A DNA stretch of 64,000 bases from Brevundimonas albigilva (lineage in GTDB: Bacteria > Pseudomonadota > Alphaproteobacteria > Caulobacterales > Caulobacteraceae). Under the pieces are notes generated by a model. The model saw nothing but the letters and a program-made list of their open reading frames with translations. It was not told the DNA's origin and searched no databases. The stretch is taken from positions 1,877,001 through 1,941,000 of the forward strand of contig NZ_CP097298.1 in assembly GCF_023503965.1 (NCBI RefSeq), read 5' to 3'. Position 1 is the first letter of the stretch, and every line of letters begins with the position of its first letter. Shown piece after piece: positions 37,999-47,189 of this stretch. Both the position numbers and the translations under genes were made by a program.

Positions 37999-38796
37999 TC
38001 AAGCGGCGAATTGACCGGGGCCGTCCTGCCGCGCGCGCGACGCCTCTTCCGGGCGCAGGGTCAGGACGCGCGCCCCGCCCTTGGTCACCGCCACCGTGTG
38101 CTCGAACTGGGCCGACAGCCGGCCGTCCGCCGTCACGACGGTCCAGCCGTCGTCCAGGGTTCTGACCGCCCGGCCGCCCTGGTTCAGCATCGGCTCTATG
38201 GTGAAGACCATCCCTTCGCGCAGGGTCAGGCCCGTGCCCGGCCGGCCGAAATGCAGCACCTGGGGATCCTCGTGCATCTCGCGGCCGATGCCGTGGCCGC
38301 AGTAGTCGCGCACCACCGAATAGCCGGCCCGCCGGGCGTGGCTCTCTATCGCATGGCCGATATCGCCCAGGCGCGCGCCGGGGCGCACGGCGTCGATGCC
38401 CTTCCACATCGCCTGATAGGTGGTGCGCGCCAGTCGCCGCGCCGCCGCCGGAACGGCGCCGACCAGGTAGGTCTTGCTGGAATCGGCGATGAAGCCGTTC
38501 TTCTCCAGGGTGATGTCCAGGTTGACGATGTCGCCGTCGGCCAGCACATCGTCCGACGACGGCACGCCATGACAGACCACCTGGTTGCGCGAGCTGTTCA
38601 GCACGAAGCCGTAGCCGTACTGACCCTTGCTGGCCGGCCGCGCCTTGAGTTCGTCGACGATGAAGGCCTCGACGCGGTCGTTGATCTCCAGCGTGCTCAT
38701 GCCTTGCAGCGCCAGCCCGTCCAGATGGGTGAAGACCGAGGCCAGCAGCCGGCCGGCCTCGGCCATCAGGGCGATTTCCTCGGGCGTCTTGGTCAC
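37999..38796 (-). CDS. map: Methionine aminopeptidase type I
   Basis: The 265-residue metalloprotease removes initiator Met from nascent proteins. The metal ligands are in LDITLEKNGFIADSSKTY (two Asp), YCGHGIGREMHEDP (His), FTIEPMLNQGG (Glu) and SAQFEHTVAVT (Glu). The start is GTG at 38796, overlapping the TGA of the ParD-like gene upstream (GTGA), so translation is coupled; the resulting N-terminus VTKTPEEIALMAEAGRLL is normal for the family. Whether this is the only map in the genome or a second copy cannot be seen from the window. Confidence 0.94.
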   Translation of the reverse strand: MTKTPEEIALMAEAGRLLASVFTHLDGLALQGMSTLEINDRVEAFIVDELKARPASKGQYGYGFVLNSSRNQVVCHGVPSSDDVLADGDIVNLDITLEKNGFIADSSKTYLVGAVPAAARRLARTTYQAMWKGIDAVRPGARLGDIGHAIESHARRAGYSVVRDYCGHGIGREMHEDPQVLHFGRPGTGLTLREGMVFTIEPMLNQGGRAVRTLDDGWTVVTADGRLSAQFEHTVAVTKGGARVLTLRPEEASRARQDGPGQFAA

Positions 38797-38996
38797 GCGG
38801 CCAGGCCGGGCGTTTCGACCCCCGCGGCCTTCAGCTCGCGGGCCGTCAGCTCCTGAACGCTGAGCCCGGGGTTCAGTTCGGCCAGCATTCCCAGCCTGAT
38901 CCAATAGGCCGCCTGGCCGTTGATCGACCGGCACGACGCCTTGCTGGCGCGCCGCAGCTGCTCGTGAAGTTCGTCCTCGATGTTGACGATGCCCAT
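38793..38996 (-). CDS. ParD-like family protein, coupled to map
   Basis: From ATG 38996 the product is 67 residues: MGIVNIEDELHEQLRRASKA, CRSINGQAAYWIRLGMLAEL and a C-terminal TARELKAAGVETPG. This matches ParD-like (PF11903-type) proteins: a ribbon-helix-helix DNA-binding fold resembling an antitoxin but with the CRSINGQA signature. No ParE toxin is adjacent; its stop overlaps the start of map. Three GCATAT boxes upstream suggest autoregulation. An in-frame upstream ATG would add [12 protein letters not shown], overlapping the operator-like sequence, and seems less likely. Confidence 0.85.
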   Translation of the reverse strand: MGIVNIEDELHEQLRRASKASCRSINGQAAYWIRLGMLAELNPGLSVQELTARELKAAGVETPGLAA

Positions 38997-39019
38997 CCGG
39001 CGCCGCACCTCTATGATTT

Positions 39020-39047
39020 GCATATGATGCATATATCTTTCGCATAT
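39020..39047. promoter_or_regulatory. Triple GCATAT repeat, candidate operator of the parD-map operon
   Basis: GCATAT occurs at 39020, 39029 and 39042; the first two overlap a TGCATATGATGCATA palindrome. This AT-rich island in a 70 % GC region begins 24 bases upstream of the ParD-like start. Binding by the ParD-like protein is inferred from the family's habit of autoregulation. Confidence 0.55.
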
Positions 39048-39111
39048 CGTGAGGCAAGCGTCGCCTCGCGGGAACTCGCCTTGCGGGCCTATTGGCGCTA
39101 AGGGCGCGGCG

Positions 39112-39827
39112 ATGCCGTTCACCCCCCCCTTTCAGGCGACCGTCCTGACCATGTTCCCCGAGGCCTTTCCCGGCCCGCTCGGCGTGTCGCTGATCGGCAC
39201 GGCCTGGCGCGAGAAGGGGCTGTGGAGCCTGGAAACGGTTGACATCCGCGCCTTTTCCACAGATACGCGCGGCTTCCTGGACGACACCCCCGCGGGGGCG
39301 GCCCGGGAGCAGTGTTGAAGGCGGACGTTGTGGCTCGGGCGGTGGACAGCCTGCCGGGGCCGGGGCGGCCGCTTTTGTACATGAGCGCCAGGGGCAGGCC
39401 CCTGACCCAGGCGCGCGTCAGGGAATGGGCCAAGGCCGACGGGATCGTCGTGCTGTGCGGCCGGTTCGAGGGGGTGGACCAGCGGGTGCTCGACGCGCGC
39501 GGGTTCGAGGAGGTCTCCGTCGGAGACGCGGTTCTCGCCGGCGGCGAGGCGGCGGCGATGGTGGCGATCGAGGCGTGCGTAAGACTGATCCCCGGCGTGC
39601 TCGGCTCAGGCGAAAGCCTGTCGTCCGAAAGCTTCGAGGACGGGCTTCTGGAGCATCCGCAGTACACGCGACCGCGGACGTTCGAGGGGCTGGATATTCC
39701 CGAGGTGCTGCTGTCGGGCGACCACAAGAAGGTCGACCAATGGCGCCAGGCGCAACGGGAGACGACCACGCGGGAGCGGCGTCCGGACCTCTGGGCGGCC
39801 CATCTCGCTCACCACCGCAAGGCTTGA
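39112..39827 (+). CDS. trmD: tRNA (guanine-37-N1)-methyltransferase, one frameshift
   Basis: The N-terminal part ([40 protein letters not shown]) and the remainder ([61 protein letters not shown]) are in different frames. Restoring one G to the GGGGG at 39294-39298 gives [18 protein letters not shown], the SAM-binding knot region; 3n+2 length agrees. TrmD methylates G37 of tRNAs and prevents +1 frameshifting; it is essential in most bacteria, so a real loss is improbable. It lies 69 bases before rplS, the conserved order. rimM and rpsP are not upstream here. Confidence 0.94.
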
Positions 39828-39838
39828 CCTTGCGGACC

Positions 39839-39855
39839 TGCGGGGTTCGCCCCGC
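39839..39855 (+). promoter_or_regulatory. GCGGGG-TTCG-CCCCGC hairpin in the rplS leader
   Basis: A 6-bp stem with a UUCG loop lies between trmD and rplS, about 40 bases before the rplS start. It could be an attenuator or processing site; no T run follows. Confidence 0.4.
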
Positions 39856-39896
39856 CAACTGACAGCTAAAGGGCGGAAAAGCCCGAGGAGAATGAC

Positions 39897-40323
39897 ATGA
39901 ACATCGTCCAGCAGCTCGCTGCCGAAGAAAAGACCCGCGTTCTCGGCGAACGCCAGATTCCCGAATTCCCAGCCGGGCGACACCCTGCGCGTCAACGTGC
40001 GCATCAAGGAAGGCGAGCGCGAACGCGTCCAGGCCTTCGAAGGTGTCTGCATCGCCCGCGACGGCACGGGCGTGAACGAGACCTTCACCGTCCGCAAGAT
40101 CTCCTTCGGCGAGGGCGTGGAGCGCCGCTTCCCGATCCTGTCGCCGAACGTCGAATCCATCGAGGTGAAGCGTCGCGGCGTCGTTCGGCGCGCCAAGCTC
40201 TATTATCTGCGCGACCGTCGCGGCAAGTCGGCCCGGATCGCCGAACGCCAGACCGTCCGCCCGGCCAAGGGCGCCGTGGTGCCGGAATCCGGCACGGCCG
40301 ACAAGGCCGGCGACGAAGCCTGA
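39897..40323 (+). CDS. rplS: 50S ribosomal protein L19, one frameshift
   Basis: The start ([24 protein letters not shown]) and the body ([58 protein letters not shown]) lie in adjacent frames. Removing one C from the CCC at 39968-39970 gives [16 protein letters not shown], the normal L19 sequence; 3n+1 length agrees. L19 sits at the subunit interface and is conserved throughout bacteria, so this is almost surely a sequence error. GAGGAG lies six bases before the ATG. A C-terminal extension ([20 protein letters not shown]) is typical of alphaproteobacteria. A strong terminator follows. Confidence 0.95.
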
Positions 40324-40350
40324 TTTCGGCTTCGACCCTGAAATGAGAAA

Positions 40351-40376
40351 GGCCCGGCGGCGACGCCGGGCCTTTT
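40351..40376. terminator. Bidirectional terminator after rplS
   Basis: GGCCCGGCG pairs with CGCCGGGCC around a GCGA loop, preceded by AAA and followed by TTTT, so it can work for rplS and for the convergent DUF2383 gene. Confidence 0.9.
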
Positions 40377-40382
40377 GTCCTT

Positions 40383-40868
40383 CTAGGTCGGATAGAGCGG
40401 ACTGGAGGCGTCGCGCTGGCTCTGCAGGCTTTGCTTCAACGCGTGCATCTGGTCGTGGCCGGCCTTCACCGCCTCGTAGTTCCGGCGCACCGTCTCGCGC
40501 GTGGTGGCCGAGATCTCGCCGTCGCGCAGGGCGCGTTCGAACTTCTGGGCGATATAGCCCTCGCCGTTCTCGATGGAGCCGACGACGGAATCGTCGTTGC
40601 GCAGCAGGGCGTGCTTGACGTCCAGGAAGGCGCGGTGGGCCTTGGCCAGGATCGAGCCCTCGGCCTCCGGATCGCCGCCCATGCCGCGCACGGCCGCGGA
40701 CAGGTCGTCGACGACCCGGCGACGCTCTTCGGCCCGCCGTTCGAACAGGGTGCGGTAGTGCGGGTCCTGCGTCTCGGTCGCCGCCTCGCGATAGCCGTCG
40801 GCGCTGTCCAGCGTGGTCTCGATCAGGCCGTTCAGGACCTTGATGTCATGATCGTTGGGCGTGCTCAT
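40383..40868 (-). CDS. PA2169-type four-helix-bundle protein (DUF2383)
   Basis: The 161-residue protein has the ferritin-like DUF2383 pattern: VLNGLIETTLDSADGYREAA, FERRAEERRRVVDDLSAAVR and AFLDVKHALLRNDDSVVGSI, then FERALRDGEISATTRETV. Such proteins are common in proteobacteria and linked by expression to stress, but have no known reaction; the metal ligands of true ferritins are only partly present. AAAAGGAGC precedes the ATG. It stands alone on the minus strand after rplS. Confidence 0.88.
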   Translation of the reverse strand: MSTPNDHDIKVLNGLIETTLDSADGYREAATETQDPHYRTLFERRAEERRRVVDDLSAAVRGMGGDPEAEGSILAKAHRAFLDVKHALLRNDDSVVGSIENGEGYIAQKFERALRDGEISATTRETVRRNYEAVKAGHDQMHALKQSLQSQRDASSPLYPT

Positions 40869-40925
40869 CTCGATCGCTCCTTTTGCGGTCGAGGATGAAA
40901 CCCGGAGCGACGGGGCCCGGTTGCG

Positions 40926-41721
40926 TCAAAGTTTCGTGCGCAGCGACCACAGTTCGGGAAAGCAGCGCCGCGTCAGGGTCGAGGCCAGATAGGCCACCCC
41001 CTCGGTGCCGCCCGTGCCGCGCCGCCGGCCGATGATCCGCTCGACCGTGACCACGTGCTTGTGCCGCCAGGTCAGCAGGGCGTCGTCCAGGTCGACCAGC
41101 TTCTCGGCCAGCTGATACAGCGGCCACCAGCGTTCGGTGTCGCGATAGACCTCCAGCCAGGCCGCCTCGACGCCCTCGGAGGGTTCATAGGGCTGGGTCA
41201 CGTCGCGGTTCAGCACCTCGGCCGGGACCGGCAGGCCGGCGATGGCCAGTTGGGCCAGGGCGTCGTCATAGAGGCTGGGTTCGGCCAGGGCCGCCTTCAG
41301 CGCCGCATGGGCCTGGGGCCGGTCCTCGTGGAACCTCAGGAAGGTCGGGTCCTTCAGCCCCAGCAGGGTTTCGAAACGCCGGAACTGGTCGCTCTGGAAG
41401 CCGGAGGACGAGCCCAGGACGCCCCGGAACTTCAGATAGTCGGCCGGGGTCATGGTCGACAGGATGTCCCAGCTCTGGGTCATCACCGACTGGATGCGGC
41501 TGACCCGCGCCAGGCTCTTGGGCGGGGACCAGGTCGCCGACGCGGATCAGCGACTGGGCCAGGGCGACCTCGTGCAGGATCTGCTTGAGCCACAGCTCCT
41601 TGGTCTGGTGGATGACGACGAACAGCATCTCGTCGTGCTGGTCGGACAGCGGATGCTGGGTCGAGAGCAGGTCGTCCAACGCCAGATAGCCGGCGTAGGT
41701 CATGTCGCTGGAACGGGTCAT
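40926..41721 (-). CDS. kynA: Tryptophan 2,3-dioxygenase, one frameshift
   Basis: The haem enzyme opens the indole ring of tryptophan to N-formylkynurenine. The first frame has [20 protein letters not shown] and [19 protein letters not shown], the second [35 protein letters not shown] and [20 protein letters not shown] with the haem-ligand His. Removing one C from the minus-strand run near 41524-41527 gives [16 protein letters not shown]; 3n+1 length agrees. Other kynurenine-pathway genes are not adjacent. Catalytic residues are intact, so the gene is probably functional. Confidence 0.92.
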
Positions 41722-41766
41722 CGTGCGCCTATCGCCCGGCGGCGGAGCGGGCGCAAGGGCGGCGCC

Positions 41767-42647
41767 TCAGTCCAGGCCGGCCAGGAATTCGAAGATGGCG
41801 GCCTTGGCCTCCGGCTCGTCCAGCATGGGGGCGTGGCCGACGCCGGGGATTTCCGCAAAGGCCATGTCGGGGGCCGCCTTGCGCATCTTTTCCGCGATGG
41901 CGGGGCTGAGCAGGTCCGAGGTCGCGCCCCGGATCAGCAGCGTCGGGCGCTTCTTCGCCAGCCGCCGGAACCACGGCCACAGGTTGGGGACCAGGGCCTT
42001 GGCCCCCGCCGCGCGGATGGGCGCGGAGATGTCGGGATCGTAGTCCAGCACGATCTCGCCGTCCGGCTGCTGGCGGAAGACGCGACGGGCGAAGGCGTCC
42101 CAGTCCGCCGGGCCATAGTGCGGAAAGGCCGCGCCGTTGGTGCGCTGGACATAGGCGGCGGCGTCGCTCCAGTCGCCGATCTCGACCGGCTGGCCGGCAT
42201 AGGCGGCGATCCGCGCCAGGCCCTCGGCCGCCACCTCCGGCCCGACGTCGTTCAGGATGGCGGCGGCGATGGCGCGCGGCCTGATCGCCGCCAGCGCCAT
42301 GGTGATCAGCCCGCCCATCGACGTGCCCAGCAGGACCGCCCGCTCGATCCCGGCCTGGTCCATCAGGGCCAGCACGTCCCTGGCGTAAACGTCGGGCGTA
42401 TAGGTCATCGGGTCCGGGGCGCGGTCCGACAGGCCGCGGCCGCGCACGTCCACCGCCAGCACGCGCCGGCCGCTCTGGGCCAAGAGGGGCGCGACGGCCC
42501 CGAAGTCGGCGCTGTTGCGGTCAAACCGTGGATGGCGATCACCGGCGGCTTCGCGGCGCCCGAGCCGGGCGCATAGTCCCGCGCGAACAGGCTGAGGCCG
42601 TCCGGCGAGGTCCAGCGACGTTCGGCGAAGGTCCCGGAGGCGGTCAT
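41767..42647 (-). CDS. Alpha/beta hydrolase, one frameshift
   Basis: The N-terminal frame (SPDGLSLFARDYAPGSG, PPVIAIHGLT) supplies the oxyanion HG motif. The next frame supplies RRVLAVDVRGRGLSDRAPDP, the nucleophile elbow GTSMGG, and a late GVGHAPMLDEPEA with the catalytic His. Restoring one base at 42519-42521 gives HGLTRNSADFGAVAPLLAQSG; 3n+2 length agrees. The substrate is unknown. It lies 45 bases downstream (same strand order reversed) of kynA and could be co-transcribed; a kynurenine formamidase role is conceivable but there is no sequence evidence for it. Confidence 0.86.
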
Positions 42648-42717
42648 GGCGTCATCTCCCTCGTTTTCCGCCAGCGTAATTCATCGCGGAGGGAAATGCG
42701 ATGCGGCGCCGGCCGCG

Positions 42718-43228
42718 TCAGAGGCGCAGGCGCCCCTGCACAAAGGCGTCCAGGTCGCCGCCCTCGAACAGCAGGCCCTCAACACCCGCGCGCCGCGCCG
42801 CCTCCATGTCGCTGCCCCGGTCGCCGATCAGGATGGACCGCGCCGGGTCGATGTCATGCTCGACCACGGCGCGCAGGATCATGCCGGGATTGGGCTTGCG
42901 GTCGGGATGGTCGGGATGGCGGTAGCGCTCGACCACGGCGTCGGCGTGGAACGGACAGGCGTAGACGGCGTCGATCCGCGCGCCCTCGCTCGCCAGCCGC
43001 GCCGTCAGCAGGGCGTTGAAGGAAGGCGTGCATCCGGTCCTCGTCGAACAGGCCGCGCGCGACGCCGGACTGGTTGGTGACGATGACCGTGCGATAGCCG
43101 GCCGCGTTCAGCCGCCGCACCGCCACCGCCGCGCCTGGGATCAGCTTCAGGTCCTCGTCCCGGTGCGGATAGCCGCTGTCCTCGATCAGCACGCCGTCGC
43201 GATCCAGAAAAGCGCCGGGATGGCTCAA
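42718..43228 (-). CDS. GmhB-like HAD phosphatase (histidinol-phosphatase family), one frameshift
   Basis: The frame opens SHPGAFLDRDGVLIEDSGYP with the HAD nucleophile DxD, then YRTVIVTNQSGVARGLF. The second frame holds HPDRKPNPGMILRAVVEHDI and SILIGDRGSDMEAARRAGV. This is the HAD-IIIA arrangement of heptose-bisphosphate phosphatases. One extra C near 43019-43024 separates them; removal gives MHAFFNALLTARLASEGARI and a 170-codon gene (span 3n+1). The likely start is TTG at 43228, overlapping the stop of the upstream epimerase gene (TTGA). A role in sugar phosphate metabolism with that gene is inferred. Confidence 0.85.
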
Positions 43229-44312
43229 CGCCCGGTCTCCAGCAGGGCGGTGAAGGCGGTCATCAGGTGATACAGGGTCGAGGCGGGCACGGCCGTGTCG
43301 GCCGGGCGTCCGTCGGCGTCGTAGCTGTCCATCCACAGGCCCGGCGTCTCGGTCGCCAGATGGACGTCGAAGATCCGTTCGGTCAGGGCGGCCGCCGCGT
43401 CCGGGTCGAACAGCAGGCAGGTGCGAAGGCCCTCGGTCTGGGCCCACAGCCGCCAGCCGGCGTCGACCGGCCGGCCCTGGTCGTCCATCTCGCGGATCAG
43501 GAAGCCGTCGCGCCGGCCCTGATCCCAGGCGCGGCGGTGCAGGGCGGGGGCGGCCTCGGCCGTGTCCAGCCCCAGGGGCTCGGCCTGGGTCAGCAGCCAG
43601 GCCCATTCCTCCAGATGGCCGGGCTCGACGATGTGGCCGGTCCGCGGGTCCGGGGCCCAGGTCTCGGTGAAGAATTCGCGCAGGGCGCCGTCGACCTGGA
43701 AATGGGCGCGGCTCAGGCGCAGGCTCTCGCGCGCGGCGGCTTCGAACGCCGGATCGGGCGCCGTCGCCTGCCACGCCAGCATCGCCTCCAGCAGGTGCAT
43801 GTGCGGGTTCTGGCGGCGCGGCAGCCGGGCGGGCAGGGCCTCGTTCCAGCCGCCGTGAGGCGCGGCCATCGACGCGTCGATCGCCGCCAGGGTCTCCAGC
43901 GCCAGCGGCCGGGCGCGCGGATCGCCCAGCACCCGGTGCGCCGCCGCCAGGGCGAACAGGACGAAGGCCATGTCGTAGAGGTCGGGCGTCGGATCCGTCA
44001 CGGCGCCCGCGTCGTCGGTGCCGAGACCCACAGGCCGTCGTCGCGGCGGCAGGTCGCAATCAGCCCGTCCAGACCCGCGCGGGCGACCGCCCGGCCCGCC
44101 TCGAAGCCCAGGGCGGCGGCTTCGCAGAAGACATAGACCTGGCGCGCCTGGACCCGGGTGCGGCGCCGGGCGCCGGGCGCCGGCCGGCCGTCGAAGTCCA
44201 GCAGCTCCCAGAACCGGCCCTGGTCGTCCGCCCCCCGCGCGGCCCACAGCGGCAGGGCCTGGTCGAACAGCCAGTCGGCGACGCGGGTCCGGGCGGCGGA
44301 TAGATCGGTCAT
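43225..44312 (-). CDS. AGE-family epimerase/isomerase, one frameshift
   Basis: The N-terminal frame reads MTDLSAARTRVADWLFDQAL, RFWELLDFDGRP and ARQVYVFCEAAALG. The next frame has PDLYDMAFVLFALAAAHRVL, QNPHMHLLEAMLAW, EPGHLEEWAWLLTQAEPLG and STLYHLMTAFTALLETG. These are the N-acylglucosamine 2-epimerase / mannose isomerase barrel with its catalytic histidines. Adding one base to the CC at 44021-44022 gives GLWVSGTDDAGAVTDP; 3n+2 length agrees. It probably interconverts mannose/fructose-type sugars or their phosphates. It is translationally coupled to the GmhB-like phosphatase and divergent from the aminotransferase gene. Confidence 0.87.
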
Positions 44313-44491
44313 GCCCTCGGCTTAGGCGGTCCGGCGGCGCCCGCCAAGGGGCGGCGTCGCCCAGCCGCTCGTTGCAAAGGGCAACGCGAAGTGACGCCCC
44401 GCGGTTTGGTCCCTCCGCGCGGGTTTGCTAGGGACGACGATCCCTGCGGCCCGATGCGCGCCGCCGCCCGACTCTGCGTGGAGAGCGAACC

Positions 44492-45649
44492 ATGATCCCC
44501 TTCATCGACCTTCAGGCCCAGCGCCTTCGCCTCGGCGGCAAGATCGAGGCCGCCGTCCAGGAGGCCGTGGTCGGCGGCGCCTGGGTCATGGGCCCGCAGG
44601 TCCGCCAGTTCGAGGCCGACCTGGCCGTCTTCGGCCGGGCCAGGCACGCCCTGGGCTGCGCCAACGGCACCGACGCCCTGGCCCTGCCGCTGATGGCGTG
44701 GGGGATCGGGCGCGGCGACGCGGTCTTCGTCCCCAGCTTCACCTTCGCCGCCACCGCCGAGGTCGTGCCCTGGTTCGACGCCGAGCCGGTCTTCGTCGAC
44801 GTGGACGAGAACACCTACAACATGGACCCGGCCGCGCTGGAGCGGGCCATCGCGGGGATCAAGGCCGAGGGGCGCCTGACCCCGCGCGTGGTCATCGCCG
44901 TGGACCTGTTCGGCCAGCCGGCCGACTATCCGGCCATCAAGGCCATCTGCGACAGGCACGGGCTGAAGCTGATCTCGGATTCGGCCCAAGGCTTCGGCTG
45001 CACGGTCGGCGGCGACCATCCGCTGAAATGGGCCGACGTCACCACCACCAGCTTCTTCCCGGCCAAGCCGCTGGGCTGCTACGGCGACGGCGGGGCGGTG
45101 CTGACCGACGACGACGAACTGGCGCAACTGATGGATTCCGTGCGGGTGCACGGCAAGGCGGTGGCGGTGGACCTGAAGGACCGCACCTTCGACCACGACC
45201 CCAAATACCTGAACATGCGGATCGGCCTGAACAGCCGTCTGGACACCATCCAGGCCGCCGTCCTGATCGAGAAGCTGAAGGTCTTCGGCCAGGAGATCGA
45301 ATGGCGCAACCGCATCGCCGGCCGCTACAACGAGGCCCTGCGGCCCCACGTCGCCAAGGTCCCGGACGTGCCGGCCGGAAACATTTCCAACTGGGCGCAG
45401 TACACGATCGAGCATGCCGACCGCGACGGCCTGGCCGCGCATCTGAAGGCCGAGGGCGTGCCCACCGCCGTCTATTATCCGATCCCGCTGCATCTGCAGC
45501 CGGCCTATGAACACTATCCGCGCGGCGAAGGCGGCCTGCCCGTCACCGAACGGCTGAAGGACGTGGTCGTCAGCCTGCCCATGCACGCGGACCTGGACGA
45601 GACGACCCAGGACAAGGTCATCGCCGCCGTCGCTTCCTACAAGGGTTGA
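44492..45649 (+). CDS. DegT/DnrJ/EryC1 (WbpE-like) sugar aminotransferase
   Basis: The 385-residue PLP enzyme starts MIPFIDLQAQRLRLGGKIEA. It has the ALGCANGTDALALPLMAWGI region, SDSAQGFGCTVGG, and the lysine that binds PLP, K192, in TSFFPAKPLGCYGDGGAV. The close pattern match to Pseudomonas WbpE suggests amination of a UDP-3-keto-sugar during O-antigen or capsule synthesis. The next gene, a Gfo/Idh oxidoreductase four bases downstream, would make the keto-sugar as WbpB does. The pair suggests a UDP-acetamido-sugar route, but no acetyltransferase or glycosyltransferase is in the window. Confidence 0.92.
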   Translation: MIPFIDLQAQRLRLGGKIEAAVQEAVVGGAWVMGPQVRQFEADLAVFGRARHALGCANGTDALALPLMAWGIGRGDAVFVPSFTFAATAEVVPWFDAEPVFVDVDENTYNMDPAALERAIAGIKAEGRLTPRVVIAVDLFGQPADYPAIKAICDRHGLKLISDSAQGFGCTVGGDHPLKWADVTTTSFFPAKPLGCYGDGGAVLTDDDELAQLMDSVRVHGKAVAVDLKDRTFDHDPKYLNMRIGLNSRLDTIQAAVLIEKLKVFGQEIEWRNRIAGRYNEALRPHVAKVPDVPAGNISNWAQYTIEHADRDGLAAHLKAEGVPTAVYYPIPLHLQPAYEHYPRGEGGLPVTERLKDVVVSLPMHADLDETTQDKVIAAVASYKG

Positions 45650-45653
45650 TCCC

Positions 45654-46599
45654 ATGCCGAGCTCCCTCCCCTTGAAGACTGGCCCCCTCAAGCTCGGCGT
45701 CGCCGGCGTCGGCGTCATGGGCCGCAACCATGCGCGGGTCGCCGCCGACATGCGCGAGTTCGACCTGACGACCCTGTTCGATCCCGACGCCGTGACGGCC
45801 GAGGGCGTGGCCGCCGCCTATGGGGCCGCGCCGGTCACGACGGCCCAGGCCTTCGTCGACGCCGGACTGGACGCGGCCGTGGTCCACACCCAACCGCTTC
45901 CACGCCGACATCGGCGTCGCCCTGCTGGAAAAGGGCGTCCACGTCCTGGTCGAAAAGCCCATCGCCGCGACCGTGGCAGACGCCCAGCGCATGATCGACG
46001 CGGCCAGGGCCAATGGCCGCGTCCTGATGGTCGGCCAGGTCGAACGGTTCAATCCGGCGGTCGAGACGGTCAAGCGCGCCGTTCAGGACGACGACATCAT
46101 CTCCATCCAGATCACCCGCGTCGGCCCCTTCCCGCCGCGCATGGGCGAGGTCGGGGTGGTCATCGACCTGGCCGTGCACGACATCGACATCATCCGCCAC
46201 CTGACGGCCTCCGAGATCGTCGAGGTCCAGCCGCAGCTGGCCCGCACCCGCGCCGAGCGCGAGGACACCGCCCTGCTGCAGTTCCGGCTGGACAACGGCG
46301 TGATCGCCCACATCACCACCAACTGGGTCACGCCCTACAAGACCCGCACCCTGCAGGTGGCGACCAAGTCCAAGTTCGTGGTCGCCGACCTGATCACCCG
46401 CCAGGTCACCGAATATTTCGGCCAGCAGCCCGACGGCTCCTATTCGACGCGGATGCTGAACAGCTGGCCGGCCGAGCCGCTGAGGAAGGAGCTGGAAGCC
46501 TTCGCCAGCGCGATCAACACCGGCGAGCCCCCGGCCGTCACCGGAGAGGACGGCCTGCGGAACCTGCAGGTCGCCCTGCGCTGCCTGGGCGAGGCCTGA
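45654..46599 (+). CDS. Gfo/Idh/MocA oxidoreductase (WbpB-like), one frameshift
   Basis: The first frame has the Rossmann motif LKLGVAGVGVMGRNHARVAA. The second has NRFHADIGVALLEKGVHVLV, the EKP of VLVEKPIAATVADA, GQVERFNPAVETVKR and the catalytic VVIDLAVHDIDIIRHL. One extra C near 45884-45886 separates them; removal gives DAAVVTPNRFHADI and 315 codons (span 3n+1). Reading on in the first frame runs through the next gene and is meaningless. It probably oxidises C3 of a UDP-sugar with NAD, providing substrate for the aminotransferase upstream. Confidence 0.9.
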
Positions 46600-46652
46600 C
46601 CCAGGCGCTGCGACGCCGCGATCCTGACGCAAAGGTCCGGAAAAGACACACC

Positions 46653-47150
46653 ATGCGCATCCCGACCGTCGTCTTGTCCGCCACGCTGGTTGTCGCCGCA
46701 GCCGCGCCCGCACGGGCGGATACGCGGTTTCTGGCCTACGACGCGGCGGACCGCGTCACCCAGGCGATGACGCGCGGCCTGACGCTGGAGGTCGAGCGCG
46801 GTCTGTTCGGGGCGGTGCGGCTGAACGGCCTGTATTCCACCACGAGCCGCGGCTCGGCGCGGCTGGAGCGCGGCGGGCCGGACGGGGTGCGGCGCGCCCT
46901 GGAGCCGGGCGCGTCCGAAAGCGACGTCTATGCGATCGCTCAGGAGGGCGACGGGCGGGGCCTGTCGCGCGCCCTGTGTCCCGGCGCCGATGCGGCCTGG
47001 CTGGTCGCGGGGCGGGTGCGCGCGGCGCGGCCGCTGACGATGCACGCCGTGGGCCGCTGGGCCGACGGGACCTTCCGTCACTGCGTGACGCTGAGCTACG
47101 CCTGGCGGGGCGAATGGGCCACGGCGCCGGCCCCGTCGCCGGTCGAATAG
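46653..47150 (+). CDS. Secreted protein of unknown function
   Basis: The ATG at 46653 gives 165 residues with a Sec signal (MRIPTVVLSATLVVAAAAPA, ending ARA). The mature part includes FLAYDAADRVTQAMTRGLTL, LFGAVRLNGLYSTTSRGSAR and two cysteines (ALCPGADAAW, FRHCVTLSYAW) that could pair. I do not recognise the family. It shares a plus-strand run with two further small envelope genes (47190, 47756) and may be transcribed with them; its 54-base distance from the sugar oxidoreductase leaves co-transcription open. Confidence 0.65.
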   Translation: MRIPTVVLSATLVVAAAAPARADTRFLAYDAADRVTQAMTRGLTLEVERGLFGAVRLNGLYSTTSRGSARLERGGPDGVRRALEPGASESDVYAIAQEGDGRGLSRALCPGADAAWLVAGRVRAARPLTMHAVGRWADGTFRHCVTLSYAWRGEWATAPAPSPVE

Positions 47151-47189
47151 GCGCTCTCGCTTCTCTCGCCGCCGCGTTATGCTGGGGCG

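Noticed and set aside
40869..40925. EcfG-type promoter for the DUF2383 gene
   Set aside because: The best match on the minus strand (GCAAC-N17-GGTT) has two deviations in nine fixed bases, too weak to report.
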